Source of the DNA: Sediminitomix flava
Lineage (GTDB): Bacteria > Bacteroidota > Bacteroidia > Cytophagales > Flammeovirgaceae
Assembly (NCBI RefSeq): GCF_003149185.1
Contig: NZ_QGDO01000001.1
Coordinates: forward strand, 1,550,001 to 1,614,000
Reading direction: 5' to 3'
DNA: 64,000 nucleotides
The notes under the pieces were generated by a model that worked only from the letters and a program-made list of their open reading frames with translations, was not told the origin of the DNA and ran no database searches. The position numbers and the translations under genes were made by a program. Of this stretch, positions 1 through 7,884 are shown one piece after another (position 1 is the stretch's first letter; the number at the start of each line of letters is the position of its first letter).

Positions 1-423
1 CAAGATATTAGGTAAGGACTTTCGTGTACTTACCCCCAAACGTTTTACTTCTTCTGGTAATTTTGGGGTAGCAGATGATACACGGTTTTGAGCAAATACC
101 GTATTCATATCAGGGTCTGTACCAATCTCAAACGAAACATCTAAAGACATCTGTCCATCATTGGAATTTGTAGATTTCATGTAAATCATGTTATCTACAC
201 CATTGATTTCTTGCTCTAAAGGTGCCGCAACAGACTGCTCTACATTGAGGGCATTCGCTCCTGTATAATTTGAGCTTACGCGAACAACAGGAGGTGTTAG
301 TTCGGGATATTGCTCAATAGGAAGACCGCTCAAAGAAACAATACCGACAATGACCGTAATGATGGCTATTACGAGTGCCATAATAGGTCGTTGGACAAAG
401 AAATTATGTTTTTCTATGGACAT
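1..423 (-). CDS. RND (HAE1/AcrB-type) efflux permease, N-terminal 141 residues only
   Basis: This is the first part of an inner-membrane proton-driven multidrug exporter; the rest lies left of the window. Reading from the ATG at 423, the protein opens with a typical HAE1 start (FFVQRPIMALVIAIITVIVG), one membrane helix at about residues 14-30, then the SLSGLPIEQYPELTPPVVRV segment and the beginning of the porter domain (NYTGANALNVEQSVAAPLEQ). The frame is open to base 1. It starts 6 bases after the stop of the adaptor gene, so the two form one operon read leftward. Family assignment is firm; substrate is unknown. An outer-membrane TolC-like partner would be expected further left. Confidence 0.93.
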   Translation of the reverse strand, partial: MSIEKHNFFVQRPIMALVIAIITVIVGIVSLSGLPIEQYPELTPPVVRVSSNYTGANALNVEQSVAAPLEQEINGVDNMIYMKSTNSNDGQMSLDVSFEIGTDPDMNTVFAQNRVSSATPKLPEEVKRLGVSTRKSLPNIL

Positions 424-429
424 CGTAAC

Positions 430-1608
430 CTATTCTTGTTCTTTATACTGAGATTCAAACTTGACTTTGGTAGGCACAACCTTTCCGCCATCTCTTACTT
501 TTTGCAAACCTTCAATAACTACCAGTTCACCAGTTTTTACACCTTCCTTAATAATAAGGTAGTCATTGTAAACAGCACCTTTCTTTACCTCTCTTTGCTT
601 TGCTACATTATCTTTTCCGACAACGTACACAAAATCTTGCCCTTGCAATTCAGTGATACTTCTCGAAGGCACAACAGTAAACTCTTCGTGGCTATCTACA
701 ACCATTCTAACTTTACCAAATTGTCCTGGTCTTAAAATCAACTCTGGGTTAGGAAAAGAAACTTGAATCAAAATAGAACCCGTACTAGGGTCTACCTCTC
801 TATCCATAAAGTCAAACTTTCCTAACTGATCAAATTTAGTCCCATCGGAAAGATATAGTTCAATAATTCCTCTATCGTCATCGGGTGTTTCTTCTCCCGA
901 ATGTGGTTTTCGTTTGTAGCGGTCTAAATATTTTCTATACAAACTCAGATACTCATTTTCAGAAATAAAATATTGTACAAGCATCGAATCTGTACGAGAT
1001 ACATTATTTAAGATGACAGGATTGGGGTCACGTCCTACATATTCACCAACTTTTGCTTTTGTCTTACCAATAATTCCTCGAATTGGAGAATAGATTTTGG
1101 TATAGCTAAGATCAATTTGTGCCATTCTAACAGAAGCTTCAGCTGCATCTACAGAAGCTAAAGACGCATCATACTCTGCTTGGCGTGCATCCAAATCACT
1201 CTGACTGACCGCATTTATTTCAGCCAATGGAATATATCTATCTAAATCGCTTTTTGCCTTTGTAGCTTTTACTTGTAATTGGGCTAGGTTACTTTGTCTT
1301 TCTGCCAATGCAGCGACAAAAGGCTGAGGATCTATCGTATATAATAGCTGTCCTTTCTTGACCATTGAACCTTCATTAAAATGTACGCCTTCCAAGTACC
1401 CATCTACACGAGCCCTGATCGGAACATCTCGGACACCATAAAGCTGACCTACAAAATCTTTATGCAAAGGAAGGTTCCTTTTTTCAACAGCCACTACTTT
1501 CACTACAGCAGGAGGTGGAGCCTGCTGTTCTTGTTTTTTACCACAAGAAAAGAGGAAACTATATATGATAACAAGTACAAAAAATCGGGTTGAGTATTTT
1601 TTGTTCAT
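430..1608 (-). CDS. RND efflux periplasmic adaptor (membrane fusion lipoprotein)
   Basis: Membrane-fusion protein that links an RND pump to its outer-membrane channel. It has a lipoprotein signal with lipobox FLFSC (Cys22), so it is probably anchored to the inner membrane on the periplasmic side. A barrel-sandwich (lipoyl-like) region (VDGYLEGVHFNEGSMVKKGQ) at about 65-90 is followed by a helical hairpin (about 100-165), the second lipoyl half (YTKIYSPIRGIIGKTKAKVG) and the beta-barrel and membrane-proximal domains containing LRPGQFGKVRMVV. Length 392 is normal for AcrA/MexA relatives. The permease follows after 6 bases. Upstream at 1652-1681 is an imperfect palindrome that could be an operator. 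Confidence 0.95.
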   Translation of the reverse strand: MNKKYSTRFFVLVIIYSFLFSCGKKQEQQAPPPAVVKVVAVEKRNLPLHKDFVGQLYGVRDVPIRARVDGYLEGVHFNEGSMVKKGQLLYTIDPQPFVAALAERQSNLAQLQVKATKAKSDLDRYIPLAEINAVSQSDLDARQAEYDASLASVDAAEASVRMAQIDLSYTKIYSPIRGIIGKTKAKVGEYVGRDPNPVILNNVSRTDSMLVQYFISENEYLSLYRKYLDRYKRKPHSGEETPDDDRGIIELYLSDGTKFDQLGKFDFMDREVDPSTGSILIQVSFPNPELILRPGQFGKVRMVVDSHEEFTVVPSRSITELQGQDFVYVVGKDNVAKQREVKKGAVYNDYLIIKEGVKTGELVVIEGLQKVRDGGKVVPTKVKFESQYKEQE

Positions 1609-1981
1609 AGCAATATTGTGATTTCAACAATGCTACAATCTATCTCTTTTTAGTGGTTTAGAGCCATGGTTTAAAGCCACTCTAATTATTCAAAACTGAA
1701 ATCAGGAGTGCCTTTTTTATAAGAAATAAGTTTTTTCAGAAAAAAGGAAACCTATTTATTTGAATGAAAATTTCACAACCTCTTTTTGAGCGCCATTTTC
1801 GAATGGAAAGAACTCCTATTTAGATAATTTTGAGAAATCACACATATGTATGTTTTTTATTCTGAACATTACCTTTTAGGCTACTGAAAAATAAATACAA
1901 CTTGTATTTTTTCAAGAATTGATCTTAAATTGTAAAGATATTATAATACGACACATAGAATTTCAAAACATAACTAAGACT
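1609..1981. other. Divergent intergenic region between efflux operon and serine hydrolase
   Basis: A gap of 373 bases with no supported gene. It must hold the promoters for the leftward efflux operon and the rightward hydrolase gene. The only obvious structure is the palindrome at 1652-1681. The remainder is AT-rich without further recognisable elements. Confidence 0.6.
1652..1681. promoter_or_regulatory. Imperfect 30-bp palindrome upstream of efflux operon
   Basis: The two halves, AGTGGTTTAGAGCCA and TGGTTTAAAGCCACT, form an inverted repeat centred on CCATGG, with 4 mismatched positions in each 15-18-base arm. It lies 44 bases upstream of the adaptor start. Position and symmetry fit a dimeric repressor operator, as is common for RND pumps, but no regulator gene is visible nearby. 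Confidence 0.35.
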
Positions 1982-3328
1982 ATGAGAAACCGCGGACGTT
2001 TAGTACTGATCTTTATAACCTCAGTTCTAGTCATTTTTTGGGTTACCTACATTCAACCTTCTTTAAAAGTAGCTACGGGCTATGCTGCTAAATACATGTG
2101 TTCATACACTTTTCTGTCCAATGTTTCAGAAAAAAACATTGATAATGCATTGCAGTTTTTCCCGATGGCTTATGTAGATTTTGACATAGATAAAGAAAAC
2201 AAAACAGTTAAAACTTCCATTTTTGGTATCGCTAGTCAACAAGCTAATTATTATGAAAATGGCTACAACTGTGGCTGTGTATTAGGAGAACTTGACGTTG
2301 AAGACATTACAACTGACAAACAAGATTTAGCATCAAAACTTAAAGCTCAAGATACCCTTGCTTGGCCACAAGGAAACTTAGTCAACATTTCAGACTCAAG
2401 CCTATTTGATCATGAAAAACTGAGCACTGATCTGGATAAGATCATGAAAGATAATCCGAACACATTAGCGATTGTAGTTGCACATAAAGAAGAACTTATT
2501 GCCGAAAAATATCAGAAAGGGGTTAAAGCTGACTCTAGACTATTGGGTTGGTCTATGACTAAAACAGTTGGTAGTGCGCTCTATGGCACTATGAATGCTC
2601 AAGGAGTGCTCAATGCTGATGATCCTTCAGAAATAAAAGAGTGGGAAAATGATGAGCGAATCAATATTTCGATGGGAAATCTGCTTCAAATGAGCAGTGG
2701 ACTCGATTGGTTGGAAGACTATGATCAACTTTCAAGCGTAACAAGAATGCTTTATCTGGAAGAAGATATGCCTGCTTATGCAGTAAAATCAAAAGCGACA
2801 GCAAAACCAAACGAGAAATGGTATTACTCTTCGGGTACATCAAACATCTTGGCAAAAATAATGCGTGAGAAATTGCCTAATTATTCTTCTTACGCCAACT
2901 ATCCATATGAAAAACTTTTCCATGAAATCGGGATGTATTCTGCCACAATAGAAACGGATAACAAAGGAAATCATGTGCTATCTTCTTATGGTTGGGCTAC
3001 GGCAAGAGATTGGACTCGTTTTGGTCTTCTTTACCTTTATGAAGGAAATTGGTTTGGTAAACAAGTTTTCACCTCTGATTGGGTAAAATATAGTACAACT
3101 GATGTTGAAGACTCAAAAGGAACATATGGTGCTCAAATTTGGCTCAATAAAAAAGGCGATGCGATTAAGAATGTTCCTACAGATGCTTTCTATGAAGATG
3201 GTTTTGGAGGTCAACGTATTTTGATCATTCCATCTAAAGAAATGGTAATTACCGTAATGAGTGGAAATCAGAAAGGATTTGACTTTGAAGGCTTGTACGA
3301 AAAAATATTTGCAGCTTACAAAGGCTAA
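1982..3328 (+). CDS. Beta-lactamase-related serine hydrolase (class C / PBP4* fold), membrane-anchored
   Basis: Member of the serine beta-lactamase-like family (Pfam Beta-lactamase), which includes class C lactamases, D-aminopeptidases and esterases. The nucleophile motif SxxK is seen as GWSMTKTVGSAL, and the second motif is YSSGTSN in place of Y-x-N. A C-terminal GFGGQRILIIPSKEMV segment matches the last strand of the fold. I prefer the ATG at 1982 (448 residues) because it is followed directly by a hydrophobic anchor (residues 6-23). A TTG 63 bases upstream would add an unlikely 21-residue leader. The substrate cannot be read from sequence; real beta-lactamase activity is not implied. It is monocistronic, with a terminator directly downstream. 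Confidence 0.85.
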   Translation: MRNRGRLVLIFITSVLVIFWVTYIQPSLKVATGYAAKYMCSYTFLSNVSEKNIDNALQFFPMAYVDFDIDKENKTVKTSIFGIASQQANYYENGYNCGCVLGELDVEDITTDKQDLASKLKAQDTLAWPQGNLVNISDSSLFDHEKLSTDLDKIMKDNPNTLAIVVAHKEELIAEKYQKGVKADSRLLGWSMTKTVGSALYGTMNAQGVLNADDPSEIKEWENDERINISMGNLLQMSSGLDWLEDYDQLSSVTRMLYLEEDMPAYAVKSKATAKPNEKWYYSSGTSNILAKIMREKLPNYSSYANYPYEKLFHEIGMYSATIETDNKGNHVLSSYGWATARDWTRFGLLYLYEGNWFGKQVFTSDWVKYSTTDVEDSKGTYGAQIWLNKKGDAIKNVPTDAFYEDGFGGQRILIIPSKEMVITVMSGNQKGFDFEGLYEKIFAAYKG

Positions 3329-3350
3329 GTTCTTAATTCGTTAAATACAG

Positions 3351-3388
3351 AAAAGAACCTTTTTCTTATTGAGAAAGGTTCTTTTTTT
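3351..3388 (+). terminator. Rho-independent terminator after serine hydrolase
   Basis: AAAGAACCTTTTTC and GAGAAAGGTTCTTT form a long stem with a 5-base loop, followed by a T run. Confidence 0.85.
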
Positions 3389-3465
3389 ATGATTCAGGAA
3401 CTTATAAATGCTTAAATAAAGGCAACTTTCAAAACTGGGAAGCTGTATCCCAATTTAAATATGCC

Positions 3466-3473
3466 TACTTTTG
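3466..3473 (+). promoter_or_regulatory. Bacteroidota -7 element (TACTTTTG) upstream of the helicase
   Basis: An exact TAnnTTTG match about 62 bases before the helicase ATG. No clear TTTG -33 box at the usual spacing, so the call rests on the -7 element alone. Confidence 0.45.
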
Positions 3474-3535
3474 CCCTTCACTTTGAAAAAATTGCACAGC
3501 CTCTGTTCTTATAAGGGGAAATAAATAGATGATAA

Positions 3536-4927
3536 ATGAAATTTGTAGAGCTTAAACTGATCGATCCAATTCTAAAAGCATTGGAAGACAAACAATATTC
3601 CCGTCCGACCCCTATTCAAGAACAAGCGATTCCTATTATTTTGGAAGAGAATGATGTTTTAGGTTGTGCGCAAACAGGGACAGGGAAAACAGCCGCTTTT
3701 TCTATTCCTATCATCCAAATTCTTCATAAACGTAGAAATGGACAGATTGGGAATGAGCACAAACTAGAAGCTCTAATCGTAACACCTACGCGTGAACTTG
3801 CTATTCAGATTGAAGAAAACATCAGACTATATAGTAAATACACCAATCTGAATCACACTGTAATCTTTGGAGGTGTAAAGCAAGGAAGTCAGGTCAAAGC
3901 TATCGAAAAAGGAATTGACATCTTGGTTGCCACTCCTGGTAGATTGTTAGATCTTATCGGACAGGGTTATATTAGTCTTGATGACGTCAATATGTTTGTA
4001 TTGGATGAGGCCGACAGAATGCTTGATATGGGCTTTATCCAAGACATTAGAAGCATCATTCGTTTACTTCCTACAGAAAGACAATCCTTGTTCTTTTCAG
4101 CTACTATGCCCGAGAAGATTGTCTACCTTTCAAAGCAAATCTTGAAAGACCCTAAAAAAGTAGAAGTCGCTCCTGTTTCATCAACAGCTGAAACAATAGA
4201 ACAATACGTTTATTATACCAATAAATCTTCTAAAAGAGACCTTTTGCTCTACATTCTGAGCAATGATAAATTTGATAAGGTTCTAGTCTTTAGCAAAACT
4301 AAGCATGGCGCTAATAAGATTTCAAAAGCTTTAGAGAAAAGGGGGATATCAGCTGAAGCAATTCATGGAGATCGTAGTCAAAACCAAAGACAAAGAGCCC
4401 TAGAGCGATTCAAATCTGGTGAAGCTAGAGTGTTAGTTGCTACAGATATTGCTGCAAGGGGTATTGACATTGACAAGCTCAGATTCGTTATTAATTACGA
4501 TGTTCCAAATATTCCAGAGACTTACGTACACAGAATCGGGCGTTCTGGACGTGCTGGAGAAGACGGTTTAGCCATTTCTTTCTCTGAACCAGAAGAAAAT
4601 GAATTTATACTTGAAATTCAGAAACTCACAAACACTGAAATCAACGTAATCAGAGATAATCCTTATCCTCAAACGGATAAGCCGATGACCTTTAAAGAGA
4701 AAAAAGAGTTTGAGAAGGAAAAGAATAAGAAAAGAAAAGAATTCTTGGATAGTCTCAGACGAAAAAGGCATGGAGGAGGAAAAAGTGGTTCAAAACCTAA
4801 AAGAAAACCATCTGCAGATGGCAGAAAAACTTCTTCACCTAAAGCTAACGCACGACCTAAAAGAGGAAATTCAAAACCTGCTGGAAGTGATGGAGGAAAC
4901 TTCAAACCAAAAAGAAGAACTAAATAA
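3536..4927 (+). CDS. DEAD-box ATP-dependent RNA helicase, RhlE type
   Basis: Cytoplasmic RNA helicase used in RNA remodelling, ribosome assembly or mRNA decay. All motifs are present in order: Q motif (RPTPIQEQAIP), motif I AQTGTGKT, Ia PTRELAIQ, GG, TPGRLLD, DEAD box DEADRMLDMGF, SAT, then the second RecA lobe with ATDIAARGIDID and HRIGRSGRAGE. After about residue 370 comes a long, very basic tail (Lys/Arg/Gly/Ser repeats) of the kind that binds RNA nonspecifically. At 463 residues it is typical for Bacteroidota RhlE-like helicases, several of which usually coexist per genome, so I do not assign a symbol. Confidence 0.95.
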   Translation: MKFVELKLIDPILKALEDKQYSRPTPIQEQAIPIILEENDVLGCAQTGTGKTAAFSIPIIQILHKRRNGQIGNEHKLEALIVTPTRELAIQIEENIRLYSKYTNLNHTVIFGGVKQGSQVKAIEKGIDILVATPGRLLDLIGQGYISLDDVNMFVLDEADRMLDMGFIQDIRSIIRLLPTERQSLFFSATMPEKIVYLSKQILKDPKKVEVAPVSSTAETIEQYVYYTNKSSKRDLLLYILSNDKFDKVLVFSKTKHGANKISKALEKRGISAEAIHGDRSQNQRQRALERFKSGEARVLVATDIAARGIDIDKLRFVINYDVPNIPETYVHRIGRSGRAGEDGLAISFSEPEENEFILEIQKLTNTEINVIRDNPYPQTDKPMTFKEKKEFEKEKNKKRKEFLDSLRRKRHGGGKSGSKPKRKPSADGRKTSSPKANARPKRGNSKPAGSDGGNFKPKRRTK

Positions 4928-4932
4928 TAAAG

Positions 4933-4970
4933 AAAGAGATGTGACCACTTCACATCTCTTTTTTTCTTTT
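4933..4970 (+). terminator. Terminator after RNA helicase
   Basis: AAAGAGATGTG and CACATCTCTTT make an 11-bp perfect stem with a 7-base loop and a T-rich tail. Confidence 0.85.
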
Positions 4971-5015
4971 AAAGAATAATCCTTAAATGATTTAAAGCTT
5001 CCATTACAATAGTTG

Positions 5016-5023
5016 TACTTTTG
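5016..5023 (+). promoter_or_regulatory. -7 element (TACTTTTG) upstream of hemW
   Basis: Exact TAnnTTTG 29 bases before the hemW ATG. A weak TTTA at 4991-4994 lies 21 bases upstream and could be the -33 box. Confidence 0.5.
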
Positions 5024-5052
5024 TATGCTCTAATTAAACGTGATCAAATTTT

Positions 5053-6177
5053 ATGGCTGGTATTTATATTCATATTCCTTTTTGCAGACAAGCTTGTTAT
5101 TACTGCAACTTCCACTTTTCTACCAATACCACAAGAGTGGAGGATATGACACATTCAATAGCCAAAGAAATTAACCTCCAAAAAGATTACCTATCTGAGA
5201 AAAAGCTTGAAACGATTTATTTCGGCGGAGGAACACCTTCTATTCTTTCTGAAGAACAACTCAACCTTATTTTAAAGGAAGTTCATAAACACTTTGAAGT
5301 AGCTAAAGATGCAGAAATCACATTAGAAGCGAATCCTGACGACCTGACACTTGAGAAAATAAAGAGCTTAAAACGCAACGGGATCAATCGCCTAAGTATC
5401 GGAATTCAGTCTTTTCATGATCAGAACTTGAAAAGTATGAATCGTATTCATAGCTCAGAGGAAGCGATTAGGTGTGTGAAAGATGCACAAAGTGAGGGTA
5501 TCGAAAATATCAGCATTGATCTTATTTATGCCATGCCTTCCGTAGATCACAAGCTGTGGAAAAAGGATTTAGAAATCGCAATGAACCTGAATGTTCCACA
5601 TATTTCTTCTTATTGCTTGACTGTTGAAGAAAAGACCGTTTTAGGAAACTGGACACGAAAGGGGAAATTTCACCCTATGGATGATGACTTTGCTGCCGAA
5701 CAATTTGAGATATTGGTAGAAACACTCATGCAAAATGGTTATGAGCATTACGAGATATCAAATTTTGCGAAACCCAATTGGCACTCAAAGCATAATAGTA
5801 ACTATTGGAAACAAGTACCTTATTTGGGTGTAGGACCAGGAGCACATTCTTTTGATGGAATAAACCGACAATTTAACGTATCGAATAATGCTCATTATCT
5901 GAAAGCATTAGAAGAAAACAAGCTGCCTTTTGAGTTGGATGAGTTGAGTAAAGAAGATAATATCAATGAATATATCATGATTAGCCTTCGTACAAAATGG
6001 GGGTGTGATTTGTCTTATTTAAAAAATCAGTACCAATTCGATCTTCTTTCTCATTTTGAGAAAGAGCTAAAATCATATAATGAAGGAGGATATATCAGAA
6101 CAGAAAATGATACATTATTTCTTACTGAGAAAGGAAAACTCTTAGCTGATCAAATTGCAGGAGATTTATTCTTATAG
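5053..6177 (+). CDS. hemW: HemW, radical-SAM heme chaperone
   Basis: HemW-type radical SAM protein, often mis-named oxygen-independent coproporphyrinogen III oxidase. It binds heme and a [4Fe-4S] cluster and is thought to deliver heme to apoproteins. The cluster motif is C11-x3-C15-x2-C18 followed by N-F. The lack of the extra cysteine two residues after C18 that true HemN carries points to HemW. Other family motifs are FGGGTPS, EANPDDLT, NRLSIGIQSF, SIDLIYAMP and the GVGPGAHSF block. The 374-residue length is normal. The gene is alone, with its own promoter motif and terminator. Confidence 0.93.
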   Translation: MAGIYIHIPFCRQACYYCNFHFSTNTTRVEDMTHSIAKEINLQKDYLSEKKLETIYFGGGTPSILSEEQLNLILKEVHKHFEVAKDAEITLEANPDDLTLEKIKSLKRNGINRLSIGIQSFHDQNLKSMNRIHSSEEAIRCVKDAQSEGIENISIDLIYAMPSVDHKLWKKDLEIAMNLNVPHISSYCLTVEEKTVLGNWTRKGKFHPMDDDFAAEQFEILVETLMQNGYEHYEISNFAKPNWHSKHNSNYWKQVPYLGVGPGAHSFDGINRQFNVSNNAHYLKALEENKLPFELDELSKEDNINEYIMISLRTKWGCDLSYLKNQYQFDLLSHFEKELKSYNEGGYIRTENDTLFLTEKGKLLADQIAGDLFL

Positions 6178-6190
6178 ATGTTCAAAAAGT

Positions 6191-6230
6191 AAAATCCCAC
6201 ACCTTTCAAATAAAAAGTGTGGGATTTTTT
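6191..6230. terminator. Bidirectional terminator between hemW and the ECF sigma gene
   Basis: AAAATCCCACAC and GTGTGGGATTTT flank a short loop, with A and T runs on both sides, so it can serve hemW (rightward) and the convergent sigma gene. Confidence 0.85.
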
Positions 6231-6245
6231 ATACTTAATCTTTTA

Positions 6246-6851
6246 TTATTTCTGACGAATGTCTTTTAGAAGCATCTCAATAAATTGCCCTACTTCTCCT
6301 TTATCACTAGCCTTCAAAAAGCTTTCCGTGAATGTTTCCTGCTTTACTTTACAAACCGAAATCGCCTCATCCTTTTCTTGCATAAGTTTTTCTTTTGCTC
6401 GTTTGAAAAGCTGACGACAATTGTCTTTTTTCTTCTCCATCAAATCTGTCAACTCCGAGTAGTCAAAGTTGAAAAACTCTCTCAATGAAAAAACCGCTCT
6501 TTCTGAAGGACTGAGTTTCTCTAACATTCTCTTTACAGCTTCCTCAATTTCATGAAGCTTATCAGTATTTAAAGAAAAGTCAGAAGAAATATGTAGATTA
6601 TTCAGATACTCACTTACATTGATGTTTACAAGTTGATGTTTACGTAAGTTCTGAAGATGTGTGATACAACGATTGGTGATTGCACGAGTTAAATACTGCT
6701 TGACGTTCTCAATCTTTGAGAAATCAACATGCATGATTTTCATCCATGTGTCTTGAACAAGGTCTTCCGCTTCTGCTACAGACCCTACCATACGGTATGC
6801 AATGGAAAAAAGTAAAGGCTGATATGACGTAATAAGATGTTGTGTAGTCAT
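6246..6851 (-). CDS. ECF-type RNA polymerase sigma factor (sigma-70 family)
   Basis: A two-domain alternative sigma factor. Region 2 is near the N-terminus (LLFSIAYRMVGSVAEAEDLVQDTW, given here as SVAEAEDLVQDTW; ITNRCITHLQNLRK). Region 4 is at about 110-165 (LSPSERAVFSLREFFNFDYSELTDLM shows the family pattern LSPSERAVFSLRE and the HTH with RQLFKRAKEKL). It resembles the SigJ/ECF41-like start but lacks the long C-terminal SnoaL domain; a roughly 35-residue tail follows region 4. No anti-sigma gene is adjacent, so its control is not evident. Confidence 0.88.
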   Translation of the reverse strand: MTTQHLITSYQPLLFSIAYRMVGSVAEAEDLVQDTWMKIMHVDFSKIENVKQYLTRAITNRCITHLQNLRKHQLVNINVSEYLNNLHISSDFSLNTDKLHEIEEAVKRMLEKLSPSERAVFSLREFFNFDYSELTDLMEKKKDNCRQLFKRAKEKLMQEKDEAISVCKVKQETFTESFLKASDKGEVGQFIEMLLKDIRQK

Positions 6852-6958
6852 GATTATTCCTTTCGAGTACAGATTCTGAATGCTAAGAGCTTAAAAAAAT
6901 GAAGGTAAAAAGTCCTCAATATTCAATGCTCCATACATTACTAACTAGTTACACTACT

Positions 6959-7001
6959 TAATTTTGTACGCCTTTCCACTTATAAGTTTGTGAAGGCATA
7001 C
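6959..7001 (+). promoter_or_regulatory. -7 element and leader hairpin upstream of the YceI-like gene
   Basis: TAATTTTG at 6959-6966 matches TAnnTTTG exactly. Directly after it, 6966-7001 can fold as GTACGCCTT...CAC / GTG...AAGGCATAC around the palindrome ACTTATAAGT. It would sit at the very 5' end of a roughly 130-base leader. Function unknown. Confidence 0.35.
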
Positions 7002-7105
7002 ATTCTACGTTAATTAATTTATATTTTAGCAGAGTGCTAATGAAAACAAATATAGTTCTTTTTAATTTTATAATCTGAGAAATACAATTCATAATCATAA
7101 TAATC

Positions 7106-7804
7106 ATGAGAAAAAACACCTTGAAAGTCGCATTTTTTGCAATGTTGATTGGTTTAGCAGCCTGTGGCGGAGAAAAAAAACAAGCTGAAAAACAAGAAGT
7201 TGTAGCTGTAGTTCCTGAAGCTGTAGAAGAAAACGTTAGCTATGTATATCAACAAAGCGAAACAATGGTCTCTTGGGAAGCTTATAAATTCACTGAAAAA
7301 GTGGGTGTAGGAGGAGTATTTGACCAATTTGTAGTTTCTATGGCTAAAGATTCTGTAGCTGCTCCATCAGAAGTATTAACATCATTGTCATTCTCTATTC
7401 CTGTGGAAAGTGTAAACAGTAATAACCCTGAAAGAGATGCTAAAATCAAGAAATATTTCTTCGGAACTATGGCATCTACTTCTACGATTGAAGGAGAAGT
7501 AAAATCAGTAGAAGGCTCTGCTTCAAAAGGGATTGCGCAAGTAGCTTTAAAACTAAATAATGTAGAAAAGACTGTTCCTTTGAACTACACAGTAGAAGAT
7601 GCTACTTTGAAATTAGAGGGTGTAATGGATCTTGGAAACTGGAATGCGATCAATTCAGTAAAATCATTGAACGATGTATGTGCGGAGCTTCATAGAGGTA
7701 CTGACGGTAAAAGTGTTCTTTGGCCAGAAGTAAAACTTTATGTACGTTCTAACTTCTCTAAAGTGAAAACTGATACACAAGTTGAAACACAAATTGCTAA
7801 GTAA
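7106..7804 (+). CDS. YceI-like lipoprotein
   Basis: Lipoprotein signal with lipobox GLAAC (Cys20), an acidic linker, then a domain resembling YceI (lipocalin-like barrel binding isoprenoid-type lipids). The start of the barrel reads SYVYQQSETMVSWEAYKFTE, a variant of the family opening in which the strand ends in a W-x-A-x-K/H-F pattern; PERDAKIKKYFFGTM corresponds to the R-x-x-R/K-D-x-F helix of YceI proteins. Domain fit is moderate. 232 residues. It probably faces the periplasm or sits on the outer membrane. It is convergent with the Na/Pi transporter and has no obvious functional partner. Confidence 0.8.
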   Translation: MRKNTLKVAFFAMLIGLAACGGEKKQAEKQEVVAVVPEAVEENVSYVYQQSETMVSWEAYKFTEKVGVGGVFDQFVVSMAKDSVAAPSEVLTSLSFSIPVESVNSNNPERDAKIKKYFFGTMASTSTIEGEVKSVEGSASKGIAQVALKLNNVEKTVPLNYTVEDATLKLEGVMDLGNWNAINSVKSLNDVCAELHRGTDGKSVLWPEVKLYVRSNFSKVKTDTQVETQIAK

Positions 7805-7829
7805 TTTCACTTTCAATTTAAGGCAATAA

Positions 7830-7865
7830 AAAAGGTCTTCTCACAACTGGGTGAGAAGACCTTTT
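7830..7865. terminator. Bidirectional terminator between YceI-like gene and Na/Pi transporter
   Basis: AAAAGGTCTTCTCAC and GTGAGAAGACCTTTT form a perfect 15-bp stem with a 6-base loop between two converging genes. Confidence 0.9.
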
Positions 7866-7884
7866 CTATTGATAGATATATCTA

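Noticed and set aside
1919-1981. Upstream TTG start for the serine hydrolase
   Set aside because: It would add a polar leader before the membrane anchor; the ATG at 1982 gives a normal N-terminus.
4669-4979. Several frames overlapping the basic tail of the RNA helicase
   Set aside because: They mirror the low-complexity Lys/Arg codons of the helicase and have no independent support.
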